Below, in pieces: positions 22,310-33,605 of a DNA stretch of 64,000 nucleotides. The position numbers and the translations under genes were made by a program. Below the pieces are notes generated by a model, which saw only the letters and a list, made by a program, of their open reading frames with translations, did no database searches and was not told where the DNA came from. The stretch is from assembly GCA_029721435.1 (NCBI GenBank), contig CM056586.1, positions 69,961,679-70,025,678 on the forward strand. Direction: 5' to 3'. The stretch's first letter is position 1. Each line of letters opens with the position of its first letter. The stretch is from Gymnothorax reevesii (Eukaryota > Chordata > Actinopteri > Anguilliformes > Muraenidae).

Positions 22310-23033
22310 CATCAGTGAGTCATAGTGATTAATGATGACACTGTGACCAACTAATATCCAGACAATTCTGCCTCTGTTTCCGGTCATAAAACGGATCTTA
22401 TCAGAACAGATATGGAGTCACTCCCACTTTCCATGCCTGTGAACTTAACCCCTTTGCGCAGATATAGATGCCGGCATTCGTAAATTCAGAAATTTAATTC
22501 CTAAATAATTCTGTCATTGAATTTCCAAATGTCTTGCTTCTCTGCAATAATTTTCCAAATAGACACAAATACTGAGTCATAAAGCCTTGAATAGGCTCAT
22601 GCATAACAGGAAAAAATTGGCAATATTTGTATTCTGTGTAAAGGGGTTAAAAGGCTCTTGTCTGCATGGTTCGGTCTAGGCTACTATCCCAACAGGTCTG
22701 CTGAGAAGTTTTTGGCTTTTGCCAAATTGTGAAGGAATGGTTCATGCTGCACGAGGAATCACTTTCACACATGAATTGGCCACCTCAGAGTCTGGATCTT
22801 AACCAACTGAACGAGTTTAGGATGTGCTGCAGAAGGCTTAACGGAGTGGTTTGAATCACCCATTGTCAATACAATATCTCGGCCAAAAATGACTGCAAAT
22901 CTGGTCAGAAATAAATGTTGAAACATTGTAGAAGATCGTCAAACCAACACTGCAACACGTGCGAGTGATTAAAGCTAATGGTGGCCCAACAAAATATTAT
23001 AATGTGTGACTTTTTCTTTTGGACGGGCAGTAT
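22310..23033 (+). mobile_element. Tc1-like transposon (family B), 3' half, split by a MITE
   Basis: The plus strand reads NWPPQSLDLN at 22,774-22,803, the Tc1 motif before the catalytic Glu, here followed by QLNEF in place of P-I-E. The right end is TTTTCTTTTGGACGGGCAGT, a Tc1-type terminal repeat. The segment 22,449-22,646 is a separate TTAA-flanked insertion. The 5' half with the DNA-binding domain is missing. Frames are broken, so only a fossil is left. Confidence 0.8.
22449..22646 (+). mobile_element. piggyBac-type MITE family i, copy 2
   Basis: This is a 198-bp non-coding element flanked on both sides by TTAA (22,445-22,448 and 22,647-22,650). Its ends are inverted: CCCCTTTGCGCAGA left and TCTGTGTAAAGGGG right (12 of 14 pairing). 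It sits within Tc1-B, and the same family recurs in opposite orientation at 3,735-3,940. The TTAA duplication and CCC-type ends identify the piggyBac superfamily as the likely mobilising source. Confidence 0.88.
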
Positions 23034-23164
23034 ATATATATAAGAAATAATATAATCAGTTAACAGAACTCCTGAGTACAGTCAGTGCAATCATCAAAAC
23101 ATATCTAAAGCTTGTAACTGCAGTAAATATGCTTGGAAGAGGATGTAGGTGATGCGTAATGAGG

Positions 23165-23870
23165 AACATATTTTTGATAGAAAGAAGAAAACCCAAGGAT
23201 CGCTGCCTCTGATCAGCACAGTTTAGAGCAACTGAGGGGTTATGAAGTTTCTCAATTAAGTGTTGGACGCTCTCTCCGTGAAAAGTTGTTCGGAAGAGTT
23301 TTCGTGGGAAAAAAAACCCTTACTGAGGCAACTCGCTAATTGCAACTTTTGTACTTTGCTACCCACGATAGGACTTATGATTGGAATTGTGTGTTGAGGT
23401 CACATGAGACCGAAATGTAACTTTTTGGCCACGCACAACGAGAGGATGTTTGGGGGAAAAAAGGTAGTGAAAACTATGAGGCTCACCTGGAACCCCTATA
23501 AAACATAGTGGTTCATTACTGAGGCTTTGCAGCTGATTTGTGCTCCAAGAAGTCTTGTTAAGATTGATGACAAAAGTGAAATGCATCAGGATATATTAGC
23601 AGCCTCTGGCAGAGGGTTAAGACTCGTCCATAGACATGACCCACCTATCAGTAAGATGATGAACCCAAACAAAGAAATGGCTTCAGAAACGCAATATCTG
23701 CTATGATCCAGGGTAGGACTCAAGTGCGGCGCCCAGTCACGGCCAGATGGAGTGAACACATTGCCTTTGCCAAACTGTCCCAGGGCCGGAAGGAATAGCT
23801 CAGGAGGGACACGGTTCCAATCCTGATGGCCGTAAAAGGATTTGGGGCATGTTGCTCATAAACTGGTTAG
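23165..23870 (+). mobile_element. Tc1-like transposon remnant (family C)
   Basis: A decayed Tc1 transposase is recognisable by pieces: AACCCTTACTGAGGCAACTC (linker after the DNA-binding domain), TCACATGAGACCGAAATGTA (the D-E-T region of the first catalytic Asp, with the Asp codon changed to His), GGATGTTTGGGGGAAAAAAG, and CCCCTATAAAACATAGTGG (the P-x-K-H-G-G motif). It continues in degenerate form to about 23,870. Every frame is broken and no terminal repeat is visible. It is a different family from A, B, D, E and F. Confidence 0.7.
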
Positions 23871-23874
23871 AAGA

Positions 23875-24425
23875 ACAGTTTGGACAGGATTAAAAAAGAA
23901 CGCAGTCCTGTGCCCAGGACCCTTGAAACAGGCTTGGGAGCTTGTTCTTATTATCTAAATTCGGAAGGTTGCTTTAGTAAATTACTATCATTAAAGGTCA
24001 CATTATACTGCACTTTCAAAAGACATAGTTTAACTAGCAAGTACTGACTGGGCTTAAACACTCACAATGAATCACAATCCAGCAAACTGCAACAAGAAGG
24101 GGTAATAAACACACCTCAACAGTACAGGGGGTGAGAACTGTGAAATGAGATAAAGCCGAGGATAAAGCAGCACGCAAGACACAAAGTAATGAAAGAAGAC
24201 ATTACTTCTCATCGACGCGCAAGTTTCTTAATGGGAGGGAACGAGCATTTTGACAGTAACGATGTACTGCAGTGGCTATATCAGTGTCCTGACAAACCAT
24301 ATGAAAAACCTGTAACTCGAAAGTTACAGCAGTCCACAAGTGGAAACCTAAGAACCTCTAAGGTCTCGAAATATTCTGCTTTATGTGATCAAAGATCTGT
24401 GTTGTGTTCCATGGTTTAGTGCAAT
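23875..24425. other. Unique sequence, nothing recognised
   Basis: A 76-codon plus frame (24,189-24,419) has a normal amino-acid mix but no domain I know and no conserved context. Confidence 0.35.
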
Positions 24426-24429
24426 ATGA

Positions 24430-24930
24430 GCAGTTTATGCAATATAACTCTAAATGGAAGGAGTCCCTGTCAGTATGTATGTATGTATGTATGTATGTAA
24501 GCCTGTGCATAGACTTTATTGACAACCATTCATCCGATCGACTTCAAGCTTGGTATGTGTATTGCTGGGGACTCTAGGAAGTGCTGTATGCACTGTGAAG
24601 TTGTTTGGCTGTGCAGATCTTGAGCGAGCAGCAATACTGACGCTTAGCAATCAGCTCGTTCTGAGCGGACTTGTTCTAAACAGGCGCTGCACTAGTGTAA
24701 ACAAGAAGACGTTGTCACCAACATCCGCTGCCACCATGGAATCCCATTTTTGGACCCAATCAAGATCATGACTAACATATATCCACAAAATTTGATTCAT
24801 CTTGTGAACTTGTTTCTGAAAAAATATGTCCCTAATTTTCTGGATGGACAAACAGACGGACGGATGGACTGAGGAACGGACAAGCTCTACTGCAGTATCT
24901 CCCACTCCACTTTGCGGCCGAAGATAATAA
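24430..24930. repeat. Fish-type MITE with (GTAT)n head and GACGGACGGA tail
   Basis: A (TATG)6-7 tract (24,473-24,499) is followed by GACTTTATTGACAACCATTC, CGATCGACTTCAAGCTTGGT and, near the end, GGACAAACAGACGGACGGAT. This arrangement (tetranucleotide head, degenerate body, GACGGACGGA tail) occurs in a widespread class of non-autonomous repeats; related tails or heads are at 48,690 and 60,925. Class name is uncertain. Confidence 0.55.
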
Positions 24931-26500
24931 CTTCTAATGGCAACAAAGTGAGATGTCTAAAAGATCCTGCAAACTTAGGATAATGACTGCTTTGACTTTT
25001 TTTTTACTTTTAGCCCATGGAATATTTGCATTGCATATTACATATTGTATCTATTTTATACAATCATTTTTTGCTCATTTTCAGAAAGGATAACGATGTA
25101 GAATCACAGTATAATATCTGAATCGTTTCTTTAAACAACCTTATTAAAAAGGGTGGGATTTTTCACGCCCCTCTGCCAGTCTTCTGACGAGCAGGTAAAA
25201 TACTGCTCGATGTGTATTCAAACTCAGCAGTGACTGCAGTGTCACTGGCATCCAAGTCCACTGCTGTTTTTTTGTCAAATATTTCTGGCATGACAAATTT
25301 CCATAAAAATATGGGTACGTACAAATGAAACATTTTCCATGAATGGCTGAGTAAAGAACTTGCAAAGATAGAATGAAAGATCCCATAATGCATGAGAAAA
25401 GTGCAGTTGGATGACAATGCTGACTTAAATGACATTCAAAGAGCTCTCTTGGGCTTTATTTGTCCATCCAACGAGGCATCAGTTATGACTTTGGTTTTCA
25501 GTCTGTGGACGTTCAGTTTAAAGTCTTTTTCCCTCTTTGATATCACGTGGAAATGGGACATCTTTAATGGGAAATGGAAACCATGTGCTCTTAAGTGTTA
25601 AAAGAAGTGCTGAGATGGGGGGGCGTGAGCTGATTCATGTCTCAGCAGGTCGGATGCCACCCTTGGGCAGGTCCTGCTGAATGGAGCCCAACTTTGATTT
25701 GTTTGTGGTCTCATTAAATCTGTGTCAGCAGGTCTCTCTCCACTGTGCAGAGGCTGTGATGCCGTCGTCCAGAGAGGGACGACAAAGAGAGTCTTACGCA
25801 CGAAATCGGCACACAATAGAATGTCAGCGCGGCGTCGTCATTTTGTAAAGCAGCTTCGTTGGCATTTTTCATTTCCTGTTCCATTGCTCTTGTGTCTGAG
25901 CAAAAAATAAATACGGTTTTGAAAGTCGGTAAAAGTAAGTTACATGAATAAAACTGTCGCTTGAGATGGTATTTACTTTGTTAGGTGAAATGATACGCAT
26001 TTCCTGACAACCAGATCAAAATAGAGCACAACATGTCAATAAAATGCACATTTTCTTAGCAACATTTTACCACGAGCAATCAGTTAAATACAAGCAGGCG
26101 TCTACCTCAGTCACACCATCTTTGAACAAGCTCGTGATCTGAGACTAGTGTGTGAAGTCGCTCCATTTTACTTCAAACTTAGGATGTTGATGGCAGCCCT
26201 CACCTTCAATAGTCTTGAAGCTCTTCATTAAAAAAAAAAAGTATTCAGGCCCATTTTCACCACAAACAAGCGAGCAAGCAGACGAGAAGACCTCAGAAAA
26301 ACAGGATTAAAGCGACAATCTTTGCGAAATTTACTTTAAAATACTGCACAATCAGGGCAAAGACAGGAGGGTGACCAAATCAAACTACGATCCAGGCATC
26401 TCACCACAGGGAGCGTTTATAAGGCTTTCAGATTTGTTTCAGTTAAGACAGATGCCATTAGTTTGTTTAAAAAAAAAAAACACTGCAAAATGAGAGGAAC
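24931..26500. other. Unique sequence, no gene recognised
   Basis: Short frames on both strands, none with a domain. A11 runs at 26,230 and 26,470. Composition is typical of the non-repeat background. Confidence 0.4.
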
Positions 26501-27290
26501 ATGCTTTTTCATCATTACGATTTGCATTGGAGAACATTTAAAAATTTTTCCACAGTCAGTCTTTCAGCCCAAATGATACTGAGGCTTATTAATAAATCTG
26601 AGTGTGTCATCAAAGACCTGCCTCCTTGTCATTCCAGTCGTGACAGCAGCGGACATGTTTCCTTTCATCCGCTAACCCAGTTCTCAATTCCGCACATTAT
26701 GCCCTGTTCGGGATTAAAAGGGAAAGGAAAAGAAGTCATTAGAGGAGATGAAAAAATAATATAAACCCAGCAGGATGCTGGGTAATTATTTCCTAAATGC
26801 GTGGCATCCTGATGCCAGCATGAACAATGCAGGCGTATTCAGATTGGAGAGGCAGAATTTTGACAAGGACAGCTCGCACAAAGGACCTTCGCCCCTCCTA
26901 CTTTGCCCTGCTTTAAAAAAAATCAGAAGTGAAGGTCTTCACCGCAAAAAAAATGAAAATTAGTCCATCTTATCAAGCATTTTAATCTTGTATTTAGACT
27001 TAAGACACTTATTTCTGTTACCCTTTTCTCAGTAAGACAAAAATTCTGCCAATGAGGTGAGATGATTTGATTCATTTCTATATTTTCTGATGGGATAGTA
27101 AAATTTCATTTGTCAAGCACATAGTGACATGAAAAGCTAGTATTTTCCTCTTGAGACAGAAAAAATACGGCTCATAATGAGATTTAAAGACTTACGATGC
27201 TTTTTAACCTTGTGTTTTCCTTATAGTTTTTCCCTGCAGTCCAGATGTATTTGTCAGTTTCAGTCTCATTTCATTTATTAATTTTCATTA
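26501..27290. other. Unique block, candidate conserved non-coding element
   Basis: The part 26,560-26,860 is non-repetitive and balanced; an 87-codon plus frame (26,501-26,764) lacks any known domain. The rest is AT-rich. Regulatory function is inference. Confidence 0.3.
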
Positions 27291-27294
27291 TGTA

Positions 27295-27455
27295 ATTATT
27301 TTCTCTTTCTACGCCCCTCCTCCTTCATGTCAGTCCCCTGCCTTGCCCTCCTCCTCTCCTTATGTGTTTTTTCTTGTGTATTTAAGTTCCTGGTCTCTGT
27401 CTTCTCTTTCCTGGATTGTTTTTGGTTTCTTTTGTCCTCCATCTTTGGTTTCAAA
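27295..27455 (+). mobile_element. LTR-like fragment
   Basis: A pyrimidine-rich stretch with CTTGTGTATTTAAGTTCCTG (TATA-like TATTTAAG near 27,379) followed by CT/TTTCC-rich sequence has the texture of fish gypsy-type LTRs. There is no paired LTR, primer-binding site or coding part nearby. A solo LTR remnant is the likeliest reading, held loosely. Confidence 0.35.
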
Positions 27456-28105
27456 TCTGAAAAGCCTAGAATCTATTTGACAGGGAAAAGTCTGTAGCTT
27501 TTTCCTGATTATACCGCTTGCATTGTCTCAAATGAACATGATTTTGGACAAACGTCGTAAGCAGTATTGATTCATCAAGACAGTCTTCATAAAAACAGCC
27601 AAGGAACCGAGATATATTCATCTTCATTATGGGAACTTCAATCCAGCCTGTAACCCTCTTTTTCTTTCTTATTTTTCTTTCAATCCATCCTGCCAGCAAA
27701 ATAAGTCGTACAGTTTCTTGACTCAAAAATGTCAGATAGCAATTGTGTCCTACTATCTGTGGAGAAACGCATTGGAAATATTTCTGCAACAGCAAGTGCT
27801 CTGTTCAGTATCGCAGCTTATTTCGGATAAGACCTTGCCAATAAAATGTTAAAGGCGGAGGGGGAGTTGTTGAGGATGGGCGTATTAAAATATGTGGTAA
27901 AGATGTTTCACCCACTTATACTGAATCCAGAGTTATGCATGACGGGTTCTCACTCCGCGATTTCCCTCCCGTTAGCGTCTCCTCCTCCTTTATGAAGAAC
28001 CTCCAGCCATCCAGCCCGACACACCACACCAATAGGCTTCCTCAAACCTCCTCTTCCTCCCTCATACCTGCCACCAGTTCCCAATCGCACCCCCATTAAT
28101 ACGGG
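27456..28105. other. Unique sequence, no gene recognised
   Basis: The longest frame is 109 codons (minus, 27,466-27,795) without a domain. No repeat is seen. Confidence 0.4.
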
Positions 28106-28640
28106 AAGGCTGTCGAAGCCTAAATTGCACAATGGCGGAGGGAACTTTCAGCCGCTGACCCCCCAGCTGGGCGCGCGCTCCCTCTGCACATCTCTCTCCG
28201 CAGGAATTCTAAAGGCCTTTTAGGCAGCCGAAGGCAGACAAGAGCACAGGAAGAGCCCTGAATCTTCACAGCCCAAATCTTCGCAGAAAGATTAATCATC
28301 TGTGAAATGGAAACGGCAAACGGTAAGTGACACGAGTTGAACCCTTTCCAGGTTGCACTCATCGGCTCCTGGCCGGCGCAGTAGACCCGTGCCGCGGGGC
28401 GGCGGGGGGGCGAGGGGCTGGATGCGCTCCCCCCGCAGGCAGGTGTTCATAAAAGGCCCGCAGGTCCCGCCGGGGTCAAACACATTCTCCTGCCACGGAG
28501 GGGGGAAGCTTTCTGCGGATGTCGTTCCTTTGAGCCATTGCTGAAATTATGGTTGCATCATCCAGACATGGACCCTGACGGGGGTCTCTTCTCTCATGAA
28601 TGCGTTGTTCATTTGTCGGCAAATGAATTGCCGAAAGTGA
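28106..28640. other. CpG-rich unique block, candidate regulatory element
   Basis: This block is the most CpG-rich non-repeat part of the window (GGCGCGCGCTCC, GCCGCGGGGCGGCGGGGGGG). Frames overlap on both strands and none shows a domain. It could be a CpG-island promoter or conserved enhancer of a nearby gene, or the 5' end of a non-coding transcript. No TATA box or splice donor can be trusted. Confidence 0.35.
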
Positions 28641-29765
28641 TGCTTGGACTTCCAAAATAAACAAACTGCAACAGCAAAAATTGGTACGGAAGGGTGCATG
28701 AGACCTCCCCCAGCAAGGAATCAAATCTTCACTCCTGGCAACACAAACTCAGCACTGTAACCACAATGTCTAACCAGAACTTAGGCCTTAGTACGGTATT
28801 TGAGATTCCCACTAGAACAACTTGGACCAACATCCAGCTCAGAGTCGGGTATTACAGTTTCAATTTCCCTATACTATTCTGAAGCAGTGTGAAGTACGGA
28901 AAGTGACTGATTACAATTTTTAAAAATTCCACTGTGAAGGTTTGAGGTCATGGTTACCAACACATAACTACCTAAGTCAAAATTTGCGGTGGAGTATTTT
29001 TATTATTCTTAATGTGAGGCAGCGATTTTGTTTACTTTACTGCAGTTATTGGGAAGGAGGGGTTGGGGATCCCACGCCCATAAACAGATTTTTAATAAAC
29101 ATGAAGGATGCTCTCCAAGACAGCCCCTTTGTCTCATGGTATCATTCGCCGTACAGTGCGCAGAGCATCTCAAAAACACAGATTGGGCACTTGTGAAATG
29201 TAATCCCCAACCCCCCTCAAAAAAAAAAAAAAAATCTGAGGAGCCATTCTTTAGACCTTGAAAGGCTTCCCATAGATTTCCTTTGGCACAGCACTTGCGA
29301 CCTTTGACAAGTGATGTAGATCATTTTTATTCATTGCCTAAAATTGTCCGCAATTATGTGTGTCAACGACCACCTGCCTGCTCTGAAAGGCTCTGCTGCA
29401 GCCTGAGATTGGCAGATGGGGGAGAGGGATTTTGCAAGCAGACTGGACCAGGTCAATCCAGCAGGTGAAAAAGCCCTGTTAGTTAGTTTAATGAGCGGTC
29501 AGAGCCCATGTATGCGGGGGGGCCAGTGACTGCAAAGTCCAAAGAGGCTGCATTACCTCATTTACCACAGCATTATGTGAATAGAAATTCTGTCAGAATC
29601 AGACTGCAAAGAATGTCAATGCATTATATCAGTCTTTGTCAATATAGAGTTTATTTCCCTGTCAAGATTATGACAAAAAAAAAATGTCAGAAACCAAATT
29701 ATGACTGTAGAATAAAAATCTTTTGTGGAAGTTCAGAATTATATCTGTGAGATTTTGCTGAAAGC
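28641..29765. other. Unique sequence, no gene recognised
   Basis: An A-rich run lies at 29,219-29,235. Frames are short and overlapping. Confidence 0.4.
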
Positions 29766-29766
29766 T

Positions 29767-30039
29767 GTAGTGGGCAGCGCTGTTGTCTCACAGTAAGAAA
29801 TATGTTTGTCAGTGTAGAGATTGTACTCCAGTTTCCTCCCATAGACCAAAAAGATGCACGGTAGGTGAATTGCAGACACTCAATCGCCCATAGGTGTCAG
29901 TGAGTGGCGTTTGGGCTCTGCTATAGATTGGCCTGGTGTCCAGCATGTGTTCCCACCTTTCGCCCATAGTCTGCTGGGAAAAGCTCCAGCTCCCCTGTGA
30001 GCCCAACGAGGCGGAAGTGGTTTAGGTGATGGATGGATA
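29767..30039 (+). mobile_element. tRNA-derived SINE, DANA/mermaid-like, copy 1
   Basis: It follows the layout of a very common fish SINE: tRNA-like head (GTGGGCAGCGCTGTTGTCTC), then CCAGTTTCCTCCCATAGACC, ACACTCAATCGCCCATAGGT, the GGCCTGGTGTCCAGCATGTG block and a GATGGATGGATA tail (about 30,026-30,039). It is decayed, with several indels. The same family recurs at 35,963. Confidence 0.8.
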
Positions 30040-30129
30040 GTTTACTAAAAGTTGAATTTTGATATGTAGGCCAAGGTTAAGTTTTGAAAGAGATTGCATA
30101 TTTTTCAGATTGAGACAAAATTAGGACCA

Positions 30130-31298
30130 GTACAGACCAGCCACGACATTATTGCCGCCGCCTGATGTAGTGTCGATCCCCCTACAGCTAAGACCCATCA
30201 AGGCATGGATTCCACTCGGCCTCTGGAGGTTTGCTGTGGCATCTGGCTCCAAGACGTTAGCAGCCAAACCTTTAGGACCTGTAAGTTGCAGGGTAGGGCC
30301 TCCATGGACCAGCCTTCGTTTTCTAGCAGATCGACAGTTGGACAATTGGATTGAGATTTGTGGAATTCGACGGCTAGGTCAATACCTTGAACTCCTTGTT
30401 GTTTTCCTTAAACCATTCCTCGAGTGGCTGGGTGCGTTACCCTGCTGAAAGGAGGCTCTGCCCTCAGGCAGTACCATTGCCATGAAGGGGAGTATATGGT
30501 CTGCAACAATGTTTAGGTTGATGTTCGGTGTTAAAGTAACATGCACATGAGTGCTTGGACCCAGGGATTCCCAGCAGAACATCACCAAACCATTACACTG
30601 TCTCTGCTTGCTTGCCATCTTCCCATACGACATCCTGGTTCCATTTCTTCTATTGGTAAACAATGCACATCCACACGCTGTTAAACAAAATGTGATTCAT
30701 CAAACCAGGTAAACTTCTTCTGTAGTTCCATTGTCCAGTTTTGACATTGTAGGTGCTTTCAGTGGAGAATTGGGGTCAACACGACCATCGAGACCGGTCT
30801 GCAGCCGCACAGCTCCATATGTCGAAAGCTCCCATGCCCCACATGTTCTTATGTTGTTCTATCATAGCCAGGATCAAGCATTTCAGCATTTTGTGCAACA
30901 GCTGATCTTCCATGGGATTTGACCAGATGGGCTAGAATTCGCTCACCACGTGCGTCAAAGAGCCTTAGGTGTATAAAACCCTGTTGCCAGTTCACAGGTT
31001 GTCCTTCCTTGGACCACTTTTGGTCGGTAATAACCGCAGCCAACCTGGAACAAGCCACAAGACCTGCCATTTTAGAGATGGTCTGACACAGTCGTCAAGC
31101 CATCACTATTCGGCCCTCATCAATCTCTGATCCTGAAGAACATTTATCTTCTTCCAACAAACCAGCTTTAACAGCTGACTGTTAATTTGCTGTCTAATGT
31201 ATGCTGTGTACTGTATTGACAAGTACCATTGTAATGAGATAATCAATTTTATTCACTTCACCTGTCCGTGGTTCTAATGTTGTGACTGATCAGCGTAT
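30130..31298 (-). mobile_element. Tc1-like transposon (family D), nearly complete
   Basis: Left end ACAGACCAGCCACGACATTA and right end (reverse strand) TGATCAGTCACAACATTAGA are inverted repeats. About 1.17 kb in total. The minus strand carries a broken transposase. No nested insertion is seen. Confidence 0.88.
30150..31140 (-). pseudogene. Tc1-D transposase pseudogene
   Basis: The transposase catalyses TA-site integration of its element. On the minus strand, 30,849-31,070 encodes QKWSKEGQPVNWQQG and LFDARGERILAHLVKSHGRS, the second helix of the DNA-binding region and the linker. At about 30,700 the strand reads KKFTWFDESHFV, holding the first catalytic Asp. The frame 30,379-30,663 reads SYGKMASKQRQCNGLVMFCW, NIVADHILPFMAMVLPEG and SFQQGNAPSHS; the last is the QQDNAPCH motif with the second Asp replaced by Gly. 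Further C-terminal sequence to 30,150 is shifted. At least one catalytic residue is lost, so it is inactive. Confidence 0.88.
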
Positions 31299-31309
31299 AT
31301 TAGCTGTGA

Positions 31310-32185
31310 AAAAAATAAGTTCATCCTAAGGAAGAGGAAGTCTCTGTATTCTGTGACAGCGAATGAGCAGGAAGTCCGAAGGAAAGACCCAGTTTAATAT
31401 TGGGATATTACATATTCCCCATATCACAGCGAAGAAGAGAATATGTAGTGTCAAAATACAATCCAAACATTTGTGCCATTAACAGGATGTGGGATTGTGG
31501 GTCTGTGAGTGTTTTGAATCACTAAATTCACAGTGGGGAAAAAAAAAGAGAGAGAGAGAGAGAGGAGCAAGCAAGGCTTGTGTAATGATTTGAGTATTAC
31601 TTCAGGTGAATAAAAGCTTGTGGGAGCACTTTCATTAGCCCGGCACTGTGACCTGGGGTTAGCAGCTGAATAACTAACTCCCTATTAATGATTTCTACCA
31701 CAGCAAACCCCTGACCCTTCATCACTTCAAATCGCAGAATGAAGAAAAAAACTGAGCGGGGTGGGGGTGGGGGGAGGAGGAGGGGGGAGATGGAGTGAAA
31801 AGAGACAAAAAATAGAGCCATTTTACATTACCCGCAGGCGAAAGGGCTGCTGTTACTGCTGCTATGAAAGGATATACAGGAGGCGGCTGGCTGGGATATG
31901 GACTCACATATTTTGACTTAATCGTCTCATCGCTTCCCATCATAGTTGTCTCCAGGTCATTGACTAGAGACTTGATTATGGTCTCATCCTTCAAGCGTCA
32001 CTCTTCAAGTCGTGTCCTTTTCCATGAATACCGCCATCTTTATGTAACGCACCTGAGGGTGCAGCCGAGATCTGTGTCATCACAGTTGCACATCTGGATG
32101 GCATCTGGCTGTGTCTGACCGGTCTCTTTGCAACCAATTATACCTCCCATCCCCTTGAAGATTTTTATTGTTATTTTGAAGGGGG
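31310..32185. other. Unique block with a (GA)n tract
   Basis: A short (AG)8 tract lies at 31,548-31,564. The part 31,570-32,150 is balanced, non-repetitive sequence, with overlapping frames on both strands and no domain. A conserved regulatory block is possible but untested. Confidence 0.35.
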
Positions 32186-32189
32186 CAAG

Positions 32190-32280
32190 GTAGCCAAGTG
32201 GTTGCTTGGCAGATAACTGTGCACTTGCGGGTTTGAGGTTTGGTATTCTGAGTTGCATCTGGGGAAATGAAGTCATTAGG
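32190..32280 (+). repeat. Possible tRNA-like SINE head
   Basis: GGTAGCCAAGTGGTTGCTTG has an A-box-like core (TAGCCAAGTGG) and GGGTTTGAGGTTTGG about 35 bases on is a weak B box. There is no SINE body or tail: an LTR-like sequence follows. Low support. Confidence 0.3.
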
Positions 32281-32284
32281 ATGT

Positions 32285-32471
32285 AGTAGTTCTGTTTTCT
32301 TGTTCGCCTTTTGTTTTCCCTGTTTATGTGTAGTTGTGGTTTCAGTATTTTCTTTCCCATGTATGTTTGCCTACCCTCTCCTCTGCACATATTTTCCCTT
32401 CATTTTTTTTTTTATTCTATTTTAATTTGCTCTGGTTGTCTCATCTCTCGCCCTGCCTGGCATTACTCATG

Positions 32472-32533
<62 letters not shown>

Positions 32534-32870
32534 CCTTTGTTCTTGTCCCATTTCCCACTGTGCTGTTGTAGTCTGCTGTATGGCAGTTCTGCTGTGTTTA
32601 TCCCTGTTCCCAAGTCAGTCTGAAACCCAGTTTGTTCTTGAGGTCCCTGATCTGACTCTGTATCCACCCCTGATATGATTCCTGACCCTGACTCTGCACT
32701 GCTTTCTGCCTGCTCGGTTTCCAACCTGGGCCTGATTGACAGTGATTACTGGCCCTGATTCTGTACTGCACACTGCTTCCCTGGCCGCTGAACCCAGTTT
32801 GCTGCACCATTCTAACAAAACTCCAATTTATTTTCTCTACTGCTGTTTGAGCCCGAGTTGTGTGTGTCGT
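32285..32870 (+). mobile_element. 5' LTR-like leader of Ty3/gypsy element
   Basis: Pyrimidine-rich sequence with TTTGCCTTTGTTCTTGTCCC, repeated CCCTGA/CTGACTCTG words and a terminal ACAAAACTCCAATTTATTTT resembles the LTR of fish gypsy elements, which end in an AATAAAACTGCAATT-type polyadenylation region. It is followed immediately by TCGTAACAGAACTGCACCAG, the usual junction before gag. A (CT)n(AT)n microsatellite (32,472-32,531) lies within it. The 5' boundary is a guess; no 3' LTR is visible. Confidence 0.6.
32472..32531. repeat. (CT)12-(AT)18 microsatellite
   Basis: About 11-12 CT units are directly followed by about 18-19 AT units. The AT part is able to form a hairpin. Frames running through it (32,311-32,724) are artefacts. 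Confidence 0.95.
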
Positions 32871-32874
32871 AACA

Positions 32875-33560
32875 GAACTGCACCAGGATGGACTCCAGCA
32901 GACAGCAGCCAGATCCACAGTGCTGGACTGCGAAGAAGTGCTTCTGGGATGCCATTAAGCTCAACAGGAGTATGTTACCAAGATGCTGGAATCTTTTGCA
33001 GTGTACATGAACTGCCCAGCTCTTGCAGATGCAGAATTGACTGTAAGCCTCATCTGATGTGACTGCTGCCAAACCCTGGACTGCTTTCTCCAGTTCCATC
33101 AGGAAAGCCCAGCTGCCTTCTCCCAGCTCATATGCAGGCAATCAGAGTACCTGCCGCTCCTCCCTTTTGCAGTGCTCACTCATCTTCAAGCTGTAGCCTT
33201 CTACCTTCTCTTCAGACTGGGTCACGATTGCTACAACATAGAGCTGCTTGGGAGTCCCAATCCCAAGTTTTTGATCAATCCATACTGGGCTGTAAAGTGG
33301 CCCAGGAGACGTTGAAGACCTGCCAAAGTCATAAATTTTTGCACCCGAGTGGCTGACTTGAACTGGAATCCTGAAGCTCCCTATGCACCTTCCTCCATGA
33401 CCTGGCTGAGAACATGAAGGATGAGCTCCTGACTAATGAGCTTCTAGAGAGCTTTGACCGCCTTGTGGATATAGCCATCTGCATTGATCGCCAGCCATTC
33501 CATCGTTACAAAGAGAGGGGAAGGTTCTATCAAAGAAGTCTGAGTTATCCAAGAGGGTTG
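32875..33560 (+). pseudogene. Ty3/gypsy gag pseudogene
   Basis: Gag forms the particle of the retrotransposon. A start codon lies at 32,888. In a shifted frame at about 32,957-33,030 the strand reads AQQEYVTKMLESFAVYMN, like the N-terminal part of fish gypsy Gag. At 33,220-33,350 it reads HRAAWESQSQVFDQSILGCK, matching the A-W-x-x-x-P-V-x-x-S-F-D-x-F region. The frame from 33,390 gives FLHDLAENMKDELLTNELLE, DRLVDIAICIDR and then RYKERGR, the conserved end of the capsid-like domain. The CCHC zinc knuckle that should follow is missing: the sequence jumps to reverse transcriptase within about 80 bases. Confidence 0.83.
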
Positions 33561-33605
33561 CTGGTGCTGCCAGATCATCACAGTCACATCACAGTCAGAA
33601 ACTGC

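Noticed and set aside
24189..24419. Possible small gene of 76 codons
   Set aside because: No domain, no homologue known to me and no supporting signals.
32311..32724. Frames over the 32.4-32.6 kb region
   Set aside because: They read through (CT)n(AT)n and give Leu-Ser and Tyr-Ile repeats.
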